Below, piece after piece: positions 5,867-10,992 of a DNA stretch of 10,992 nt. The notes beneath the pieces were generated by a model. That model saw only the letters and a list, made by a program, of their open reading frames with translations. It was not told the DNA's origin and did no database searches. Source of the stretch: Cyanobium sp. NIES-981 (GTDB lineage: Bacteria; Cyanobacteriota; Cyanobacteriia; PCC-6307; Cyanobiaceae); NCBI GenBank assembly GCA_945907085.1, contig CAMDSS010000044.1, positions 1 to 10,992 of the forward strand, in the 5' to 3' direction. The position numbers and the translations under genes are program-made. The stretch's first letter is position 1, and every line of letters begins with the position of its first letter.

Positions 5867-6951
5867 CTCCAGCCCGCAAGCGCCGAGTCTTCCCCTTCAC
5901 TGCCATCGTGGGGCAGGAGGAGATGAAGCTGGCCCTTCTGCTCAACGTGATCGATCCGCGCATTGGCGGCGTGATGATCATGGGAGATCGGGGCACGGGC
6001 AAGTCCACCACGATTCGAGCCCTCGCCGACCTACTCCCTGAGATCGATGTGGTGGCCGGCGACCCCTACAACAGCTCCCCCTCGGACCCCGACCTCCAGA
6101 GCAGCGAGGTGCGCCTCAGGGACGAGCAGGGAGAGCAGCTCGCCACCGAGAAACGCCAGGTGCCCATGGTGGACCTCCCCCTGGGGGCCACGGAAGATCG
6201 GCTCTGCGGCACGATCGATATCGAGAAAGCCCTCAGTGAGGGGATTCGGGCCTTTGAGCCGGGCCTGTTGGCCAAGGCCAACAGGGGCCTGCTTTACGTG
6301 GATGAAGTGAACCTGCTCGACGATCACCTGGTCGACGTGCTCCTCGATTCAGCCGCTTCGGGCTGGAACACGGTGGAGCGCGAAGGGGTGTCGGTGCGCC
6401 ACCCAGCTCGGTTTGTGCTGATTGGCTCTGGCAACCCCGAGGAAGGGGAACTGCGCCCCCAGCTCTTGGATCGCTTTGGCATGAGCGTGGAAGTGCGCAC
6501 CGTGCGGGATCCCGAGCTGCGGGTCCAGGTGGTGGATCAACGGACCAGCTTTGACAACGATCCCGACAACTTCAACAACGCCGTTCAAGGCACCCAGGAT
6601 GCGCTGCAAGCCAGGGTTGTCGAAGCCCAGAACCGCTTGGGCCAGGTGGTGATTGACGACGACCTGCGCATTCGGATCTCCGCGGTGTGCGGCGAGCTGG
6701 ACGTGGATGGCCTGCGCGGTGACATCGTCACCAACCGGGCGGCCCGGGCCCTGGCCGCCTTTGAACGGCGCCAGGAGGTCACAGAAGACGACGTCGCCCG
6801 GGTGGTGGCCTGCTGCCTGCGTCACCGCCTGCGCAAGGATCCACTCGAGCAGATCGACTCTGGTGATCGGGTTGTGAAAGTGTTCTGCAAGGTGTTTGAC
6901 CGTCCTGAAAGCACGGATCGTCGGGAGTTCGAGCTCGCCCTCGCCGCCTAG
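5863..6951 (+). CDS. chlI: Magnesium chelatase ATPase subunit ChlI
   Basis: The 362-residue AAA+ motor, with ChlD and ChlH, drives ATP-dependent insertion of Mg2+ into protoporphyrin IX, the first committed step of chlorophyll synthesis. VFPFTAIVGQEEMKLALLLN (9-28) is the hallmark N-terminus. Walker A is GDRGTGKS (41-48), Walker B LLYVDE (143-148), sensor 1 IGSGNPEEG (187-195), and the arginine-finger region LLDRFG (201-206). The C-terminal helical lid runs through VDGLRGDIVTNRAARALAAF. Length matches cyanobacterial ChlI. The start is GTG 5863 inside the 4-bp overlap with the DUF3370 stop, fixed by the N-terminal family sequence. ruvC follows after 30 nt. chlD and chlH are not in the window. 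Confidence 0.98.
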   Translation: MTPARKRRVFPFTAIVGQEEMKLALLLNVIDPRIGGVMIMGDRGTGKSTTIRALADLLPEIDVVAGDPYNSSPSDPDLQSSEVRLRDEQGEQLATEKRQVPMVDLPLGATEDRLCGTIDIEKALSEGIRAFEPGLLAKANRGLLYVDEVNLLDDHLVDVLLDSAASGWNTVEREGVSVRHPARFVLIGSGNPEEGELRPQLLDRFGMSVEVRTVRDPELRVQVVDQRTSFDNDPDNFNNAVQGTQDALQARVVEAQNRLGQVVIDDDLRIRISAVCGELDVDGLRGDIVTNRAARALAAFERRQEVTEDDVARVVACCLRHRLRKDPLEQIDSGDRVVKVFCKVFDRPESTDRREFELALAA

Positions 6952-6981
6952 GTCCCCTGTACTGCTGCGGTTGACTCGCCC

Positions 6982-7458
6982 ATGCGCATCCTCGGCATTG
7001 ATCCCGGCCTGGCCCGGGTGGGCTACGGCGTCATCGAGGTGGAGGGAAGGGGAGTCAACACCAAGCAACAGATGCTGGATTGCGGAATCATCCGCACCGA
7101 CCCCGGCACCTGCGATGGGGTGCGGATGGTGGAAATTGCCCGCGATCTCCGGGTGCTGATCCGCCAATGGCAGCCGGATTTGGCCGTGGTGGAAAAGTTT
7201 TTCTTTTACCGCTCCAGCACCACGATCTCCGTGGTGCAAGCCCGGGGCGTGGTGATGATGACGCTGGCGCGGTTTCGGGTGCCGGTGGCGGAATTCCCGC
7301 CGATGCAAATCAAATTGGCCCTCACCGGATCGGGCCATGCCCAAAAAGATGAGGTTCTCGATGCGGTGATGCGAGAACTGAACCTCGACCATCCCCCCAA
7401 ACCCGACGATGCCGCCGACGCCCTAGCGGCAGCTCTCACCGGCTGGTACCAGCGATGA
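6982..7458 (+). CDS. ruvC: Holliday junction resolvase RuvC
   Basis: The 158-residue endonuclease cuts Holliday junctions symmetrically with the RuvAB branch-migration complex during recombinational repair. It begins MRILGIDPGLARVGYG, giving the first catalytic Asp (D7). The second acidic residue is E71 in LAVVEKFFFYRSS. The C-terminal PDDAADALAAAL supplies D143 and D146, so all four acidic residues are present. The QARGV (86-90) and QKDEV (121-125) stretches are family-typical. Length is slightly short of the E. coli protein (173 residues) but normal for the family. It lies 30 nt after chlI and overlaps the next gene by ATGA, suggesting coupling to the folate gene. ruvA and ruvB are not here. 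Confidence 0.97.
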   Translation: MRILGIDPGLARVGYGVIEVEGRGVNTKQQMLDCGIIRTDPGTCDGVRMVEIARDLRVLIRQWQPDLAVVEKFFFYRSSTTISVVQARGVVMMTLARFRVPVAEFPPMQIKLALTGSGHAQKDEVLDAVMRELNLDHPPKPDDAADALAAALTGWYQR

Positions 7459-8051
7459 GTCACCCTGCAGCAGAGCAAGCCCCCAAAAAAGCTGCCCTGC
7501 GGCGCCACTACCGGGCTTTACGCCAAACCCTGCTGCCCCAAGCCGGTCCTGCGATTGCAGACCAGCTCCAGGCAGCCCTGGGCCTACTCACCGCAGCTGA
7601 TCAGCATCTCGGCCTCTATTGGCCCCTGGCAGGCGAAGTGGACCTGCTCCAGCTGCAACGGGCCGCAACTTCGCAACAGCCCGGGGCTTGGCCCTGCCCC
7701 TTGGCCCTGCCCGCCATCAGCCAGGGCCAACTCGTCTATCGCGCCTGGGGCCAAGGGGACCAGCTCGAACCCGATGACTGCGGCATCCTCGCCCCCCTGG
7801 GGACGGCCCTGGCAGCCTCGGAATTGAGCTGTTTGCTGGTGCCGGCCCTGGCCTTCGATGGCGCCGGGGTGCGCTTGGGATACGGCGGTGGCTGGTACGA
7901 CCGCTTGCGCACTGATGTGGTCTGGACCCGCGTGCCCAGCTTTGCTGTTTTGCCCCAGGGATGCCTGGTGGACAACCTGCCGAGGGATCCCTGGGATCTC
8001 CCCCTCGATGGCTGGCTCGATGAAACCGGCCTGCATCACTGCCAACCTTGA
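7455..8051 (+). CDS. 5-formyltetrahydrofolate cyclo-ligase
   Basis: The 198-residue enzyme of the MTHFS family converts 5-formyl-THF to 5,10-methenyl-THF using ATP, returning this inhibitory folate to one-carbon metabolism. Evidence is the N-terminal KKAALRRHYRALR basic stretch (phosphate/folate binding), LGLYWPLAGEVDL (52-64), LVPALAFD (128-135) and the glycine-rich nucleotide motif RLGYGGGWYDRL (140-151). Length is typical. The ATG sits in the 4-bp overlap with the ruvC stop, and no better start exists downstream before KKAALRRHY. The C-terminal tail after DNLPRDPWD is weakly conserved in appearance. The chemistry has no direct link to ruvC; the overlap looks like genome compaction. Confidence 0.93.
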   Translation: MSHPAAEQAPKKAALRRHYRALRQTLLPQAGPAIADQLQAALGLLTAADQHLGLYWPLAGEVDLLQLQRAATSQQPGAWPCPLALPAISQGQLVYRAWGQGDQLEPDDCGILAPLGTALAASELSCLLVPALAFDGAGVRLGYGGGWYDRLRTDVVWTRVPSFAVLPQGCLVDNLPRDPWDLPLDGWLDETGLHHCQP

Positions 8052-8057
8052 CAAAAC

Positions 8058-8327
8058 GTGGCTTCCAGGGCGCGCCAACCCTCAGAATTTGCCAAGATCA
8101 CCGAATTAACACCGTTGGCGTTGGACCTGTTCTCCCGCTATCCCAGCGCCATCCCAGCCAAAACTGGGCAGCCTTCTGCAACAAACACGTCCGGCCCCGA
8201 ACGGGTGCTGGCCTCGGAACTGGAAGGTCGCACCGCCGCCAGCGACGCCCTCTCGATGATGGTGAGCTCCATGGTGCGCATGGTGCAGGCCGGTAAAAGC
8301 AGCGATAGTCGTTGGGAAGCCTCCTGA
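8058..8327 (+). CDS. Small hypothetical protein (89 aa)
   Basis: This GTG-start ORF begins 6 nt after the folate gene and ends at TGA 8325-8327. I do not recognise the product. The first half is Ser/Pro/Thr-rich (LDLFSRYPSAIPAKTG), with two TTG codons that are alternative starts. The second half (RVLASELEGRTAASDALSMM, then VRMVQAG) looks like an amphipathic helix and uses codons like those of the neighbours. No signal peptide, membrane span, Cys/His cluster or nucleotide motif is present. The other frames over this stretch give Arg/His-rich sequence without protein-like character. It could be a lineage-specific gene or noncoding leader DNA for the next gene. Confidence 0.45.
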   Translation: MASRARQPSEFAKITELTPLALDLFSRYPSAIPAKTGQPSATNTSGPERVLASELEGRTAASDALSMMVSSMVRMVQAGKSSDSRWEAS

Positions 8328-8365
8328 AGCCACCGTCCCTACCCTCCCCTTCAGCGGCCGACCCC

Positions 8366-8899
8366 ATGCTTAGGCGTCTCATCGCTGGTTATGCAGGTCC
8401 TGCGGCCCTGTCAGCGGGGCTCATAACAGCAGTCGTCGCAGCGGCGGGCTCGGCCCAGGCCCACGCCATCCAGACCAACCTGGAAGCCTTCCGCAACAAC
8501 CACGTGTTGTTGCTGCAAAGCAATTTTGGTAACGGCGAGCCCGCCCAAGCGGCCCTGGTCAGCCTGGTGCCCCCCGGCGGCCAACCCATCCCCGTGGGCC
8601 GCACCAACAGCAAAGGCCAACTCAGCTTTGCCTTGCCAAGGGACGCCCATGGCGAGTGGGACGTGCAAGTCGATGGTGGCCCTGGCCACCGGGACTACCT
8701 CAGCCTGCCGATCAACAAAGGGCAAGCCGATCTGAACCGGATCAGCAATGGGCATCGGCCAAACCCCACCGAAGGGTTGGTCACATGGCCCAGCGCATCA
8801 AACCTGGCTTCTCCCTGGACCCTTGTTGGGGCTATCGGGGGCTTCATGGGTGGGTGCACCGCGCTCCTGCTCGGCCGCCATCGCCGCCGTCTGCCTTGA
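8366..8899 (+). CDS. Exported, C-terminally anchored carboxypeptidase-regulatory-like protein, possible metal-transport accessory
   Basis: From ATG 8366 the protein has 177 residues. Residues 1-32 form a signal peptide ending SAQA, which would leave a mature N-terminus starting at H33 (HAIQTNLEAF). The core (about 45-115) resembles a transthyretin/carboxypeptidase-regulatory beta-sandwich: SLVPPGGQPIPVGRTNSKGQ, then GEWDVQVDGGPGHRDYLSLP. One transmembrane helix (about 152-170) ends in a basic RHRRR tail, so the domain should face the periplasm. A similar layout (exported His-led beta domain plus C-terminal helix) occurs in accessory proteins of nickel/cobalt ECF transporters (NikL/NikN-like), and the GGPGHRDYL stretch reminds me of that group. 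This is from memory and moderate at best. The frame extends upstream to TTG 8312, but the signal-peptide pattern favours 8366. Its stop overlaps the sufE ATG (TGATG). Confidence 0.75.
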   Translation: MLRRLIAGYAGPAALSAGLITAVVAAAGSAQAHAIQTNLEAFRNNHVLLLQSNFGNGEPAQAALVSLVPPGGQPIPVGRTNSKGQLSFALPRDAHGEWDVQVDGGPGHRDYLSLPINKGQADLNRISNGHRPNPTEGLVTWPSASNLASPWTLVGAIGGFMGGCTALLLGRHRRRLP

Positions 8900-9321
8900 T
8901 GGTGAGCACCGGTAGCCCCGCCCTGGATCGGATCGTGGACCGCCTGGCCACGACGACGGATCCCAAGCGGCGGTATGAATACGTGCTCTGGCTGGCCAAA
9001 AAACTGGAGCCCCTGCCTGAAGAGTTCCGAAACGATGCCTTCAAGGTGAAGGGCTGTGTCTCCCAGGTTTTTGTGGTTGGTCAACTGCTGGAGGGCAAGC
9101 TCCATTGGCAGGGCGACTCCGATGCCGCCATCACCAAAGGGCTGTTGGCCCTGTTGATCGAAGGCCTCGAAGGCATGACCCCAGACCAGGCCACCAACCT
9201 GGACCCCGGCTTCATCGCTGCGACAGGCCTCCAGGCCAGCCTCACCCCATCCCGGGCCAACGGCTTCCTCAACATCCTCAAGCAGATGCAGAGCCAAGCG
9301 CGGGCCCTTGCTGCAGGCTGA
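8899..9321 (+). CDS. sufE: Cysteine desulfuration protein SufE
   Basis: The 140-residue sulfur-transfer protein accepts persulfide sulfur from the desulfurase SufS and delivers it to the SufBCD scaffold for Fe-S cluster assembly, the main system in cyanobacteria. The sulfur-accepting cysteine is C53 in KVKGCVSQVFVV. Flanking family stretches are RRYEYVLWLAKKLEPLPEE (24-42) and LTPSRANGFLNIL near the C-terminus. Length is normal. ATG 8899 is used because it begins the SufE sequence directly. The frame is open upstream to 8656, but that part lies over the previous gene. The 1-bp TGATG overlap suggests translational coupling. sufS and sufBCD are not in the window. Confidence 0.96.
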   Translation: MVSTGSPALDRIVDRLATTTDPKRRYEYVLWLAKKLEPLPEEFRNDAFKVKGCVSQVFVVGQLLEGKLHWQGDSDAAITKGLLALLIEGLEGMTPDQATNLDPGFIAATGLQASLTPSRANGFLNILKQMQSQARALAAG

Positions 9322-9325
9322 TTTC

Positions 9326-9331
9326 TAGGAT
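9326..9331 (+). promoter_or_regulatory. Possible -10 element for hom
   Basis: TAGGAT fits TANNNT and lies 24 nt upstream of the hom ATG, in the 34-nt gap after sufE. No properly spaced -35 is seen. Read-through from sufE is an equal alternative. Confidence 0.22.
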
Positions 9332-9355
9332 CACCCCAACCTGTTGGACCAGTCC

Positions 9356-10660
9356 ATGACCATCGGCATCGGTTTGCTCGGCTTGGGCACCGTGGGAGCC
9401 GGCGTCGCCGCCATCCTCGCCAGTCCAACTGGACGCCACCCCCTGGTGGCTGAACTTGCCCTGAAACGGGTGGCCGTTAGGGATGTGAATCGGCCCAGAC
9501 CGATCGAACTCTCTGGTGAGCTCCTCACCACGGACCCAGACGCCGTGGTGGATGACCCCAACGTCGACATCGTGGTGGAGGTGATGGGTGGCCTGGAGCC
9601 GGCCCGCAGCCTGATCCTGCGGGCCATCGCCGCTGGCAAACCCGTGGTCACGGCCAACAAGGCGGTCATTGCCCGCTATGGCGAAGAGATTGCCGCCGCC
9701 GCCGCCCAGAAGGGCGTTTACGTGCTGATTGAGGCCGCCGTAGGGGGGGGGATCCCCATCATTGAGCCCCTCAAGCAATCCCTGGGCGGCAACCGCATCC
9801 AAAAGGTGAGCGGGATCATCAACGGCACCACCAATTACATCCTCAGCCGGATGGCCGATGAGGGGGCCGCCTATGGGGCCGTCCTCGCCGATGCCCAGCA
9901 ACTGGGCTACGCCGAAGCCGATCCCGCCGCCGACGTGGAGGGGGGCGATGCGGCCGACAAGATCGCCATTCTCAGTGCCCTGGCCTACGGGGGCAGCGTG
10001 CCGAGGGCCGCCATACCCATCGAAGGCATCAACACCCTTGAGGCCCGTGATGTGGCCTATGCCGCCCAACTGGGCTACGTGGTGAAGCTGCTGGCCGTGG
10101 CCCAGTACCTCGGCCCAGCCACCGACGGCACCGCCCAGCTGGATGTGCGTGTTCACCCCACCCTGCTGCCCAAGAGCCATCCCCTGGCCGGGGTGCATGG
10201 GGTGAACAACGCGATCCTGGTGGAAGGGGATCCCGTGGGCCAGGTGATGTTTTACGGCCCGGGAGCCGGGGCCGGCCCCACGGCCTCGGCGGTGGTGGCC
10301 GACATTCTCAACATCGCCGGCATTCGCCAGGCGGCTGGTGCCCATGCCCGCCTTGACCCGTTGTTAGCGGCCAGCAGCTGGCGCCCTTGCCAGCTCATTG
10401 ACACGGCCCGCACCACCCACCGCAACTACGTACGGCTGAGCACCAGCGATGAAGCCGGCGTGATTGGCAAGATCGGCACCTGTTTTGGCCAGGCTGGGGT
10501 CTCGATCCAATCGATCATGCAGTTCGAAACCCAAAGCGCCCAGGCCGAGATCGTGGTGATCACCCATGACGTCCTCGAGGCCCACTTCCGCTCGGCCCTG
10601 GCTGCGATTGGAGCCCTCAGCGACGTCCATGCCGTGGCGGCCTGCCTGCGCACCCTCTAG
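9356..10660 (+). CDS. hom: Homoserine dehydrogenase
   Basis: The 434-residue enzyme reduces aspartate semialdehyde to homoserine with NAD(P)H, the branch leading to threonine and methionine. The Rossmann start is IGLLGLGTVGAG with GLGTVG at 9-14. VEVMGG (74-79) and TANK (99-102) continue the nucleotide-binding half. IINGTTNYIL (155-164) and EADPAADVEGGDAADK (187-202) form the substrate/catalytic core, with K202 the expected catalytic lysine. A C-terminal ACT domain (about 357-434, from RNYVRLSTSDEAGVIGKIG) gives likely feedback control by threonine. ATG 9356 is preferred; TTG 9344, four codons upstream, is in frame but adds only non-family residues. A run of nine G at 9743-9751 encodes three glycines of EAAVGGGIPII and keeps the frame intact. 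Confidence 0.97.
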   Translation: MTIGIGLLGLGTVGAGVAAILASPTGRHPLVAELALKRVAVRDVNRPRPIELSGELLTTDPDAVVDDPNVDIVVEVMGGLEPARSLILRAIAAGKPVVTANKAVIARYGEEIAAAAAQKGVYVLIEAAVGGGIPIIEPLKQSLGGNRIQKVSGIINGTTNYILSRMADEGAAYGAVLADAQQLGYAEADPAADVEGGDAADKIAILSALAYGGSVPRAAIPIEGINTLEARDVAYAAQLGYVVKLLAVAQYLGPATDGTAQLDVRVHPTLLPKSHPLAGVHGVNNAILVEGDPVGQVMFYGPGAGAGPTASAVVADILNIAGIRQAAGAHARLDPLLAASSWRPCQLIDTARTTHRNYVRLSTSDEAGVIGKIGTCFGQAGVSIQSIMQFETQSAQAEIVVITHDVLEAHFRSALAAIGALSDVHAVAACLRTL

Positions 10661-10992
10661 GCCAAGCGCACTAATCAGATCGATCAGGTCTGCAAATCCC
10701 AACTTCCCTGGCAACCAGGCCCTCGACGGGCCAAAGTGGATCCATCAATTAGGAAGAGATTCTTAAGGCTCAAAACTGGACTCGCCCGTCCACCGCCTAG
10801 ACAGCAAAGCCTGTGGGCATCCCCGGACCCAGGGGCCCATCGGTATCAAAACAAACCCTTCCAAGGTCCGCCTGTGGCCAGGATTGATGGATCGAGGCCA
10901 ATCCTCGCCCTCTCCCAATCCGCCATCCCAAGCCGCCATATCGTTCATCACCACCGCTGCATGACTTCGCTTTCCTGTCCGACTCCAACCCC
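10661..10992. other. Region after hom without a recognisable gene; several potential hairpins
   Basis: No frame on either strand gives a protein I recognise. Short hairpins on the plus strand are CCTGG-CAA-CCAGG (10707-10719), GGCCC-TCGAC-GGGCC (10718-10732, sharing two bases with the first), TGGG/CCCC with GGGG/CCCA (10814-10839) and AGGATTG/CAATCCT (10880-10905). None is followed by a T-run on either strand, so no clear terminator for hom is seen. At the right edge an ATG at 10961 opens a frame (MTSLSCPTPT) that runs out of the window, with TATCGT at 10939-10944 upstream. On the minus strand one frame entering from the edge stops at 10948 after 14 codons. Either could be the edge of a neighbouring gene, but neither is supported enough to call. 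Confidence 0.5.
10739..10893. repeat. 11-bp perfect inverted repeat enclosing 133 nt
   Basis: GATCCATCAAT (10739-10749) is the exact reverse complement of ATTGATGGATC (10883-10893). The arms could close a structured RNA of about 155 nt that contains the TGGG/CCCC hairpin at 10814-10839. The right arm also overlaps a second, competing hairpin (10880-10886 with 10899-10905). Transcription of this DNA is not shown by the sequence. Confidence 0.55.

Noticed and set aside
8656..8898. 81-residue N-terminal extension of SufE
   Set aside because: It lies wholly within the preceding exported-protein gene in another frame. SufE family sequence begins at ATG 8899.
10797..10990. Minus-strand frames at the right edge as possible protein tails
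   Set aside because: Two overlapping frames are open but give Gly/Arg/Trp-rich sequence without family resemblance. Calling a partial gene would be a guess.
10661..10992. tmRNA, 6S RNA, SRP RNA or RNase P RNA
   Set aside because: I looked for the signature sequences of each as I know them, including a tmRNA tag reading frame of cyanobacterial type, and found none.

Overview
The window looks like core genome of a high-GC picocyanobacterium (Synechococcus/Cyanobium lineage). The evidence is a magnesium-chelatase ATPase gene (chlI), a cytochrome b6f subunit gene (petG), a cytochrome cM gene, a DUF3370 protein of cyanobacterial type, and the guaB-type / Yfr1 / trxA arrangement known from marine picocyanobacteria. 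I saw no GCGATCGC (HIP1) octamers by eye, which fits this lineage. I found no tRNA, rRNA, insertion sequence, prophage or CRISPR array.

Layout. 1-160: 3' end of a guaB3-like gene. 161-236: the small RNA Yfr1, with a -10 element just after the guaB stop, a 5' hairpin with a UACG loop, the unpaired ACTCCTCACAC motif and a rho-independent terminator. 343-1977: trxA, hisH and rsmD on the plus strand. 1924-2037: petG (37 aa) on the minus strand, with its 3' end overlapping rsmD tail to tail. 2053-3325: cytM (divergent from petG) and a TrmJ-type RNA methyltransferase. 3357-6951: a class A beta-lactamase-like membrane-anchored serine hydrolase, an exported DUF3370 protein and chlI, joined by two 4-bp stop/start overlaps. 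6982-8051: ruvC and 5-formyltetrahydrofolate cyclo-ligase, again with a 4-bp overlap. 8058-8899: a small unknown ORF and a secreted, membrane-tethered protein with a probable metal-binding N-terminal histidine. 8899-10660: sufE and hom (homoserine dehydrogenase). 10661-10992: no recognisable gene, but several inverted repeats that could fold as RNA.

How the genes relate. Apart from petG, everything is read rightward in tightly packed, mostly housekeeping runs: purine, histidine, folate and aspartate-family metabolism, Fe-S assembly, thiol redox, rRNA/tRNA modification, recombination, chlorophyll synthesis and photosynthetic/respiratory electron transport. Most 4-bp overlaps suggest translational coupling rather than shared function. 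Two elements are easy to miss by ORF calling, Yfr1 and petG. The least understood parts are the DUF3370 / hydrolase pair, the 89-aa ORF, the His-led exported protein and the 3' noncoding region. I did not find convincing evidence of a wholly new multi-gene system.
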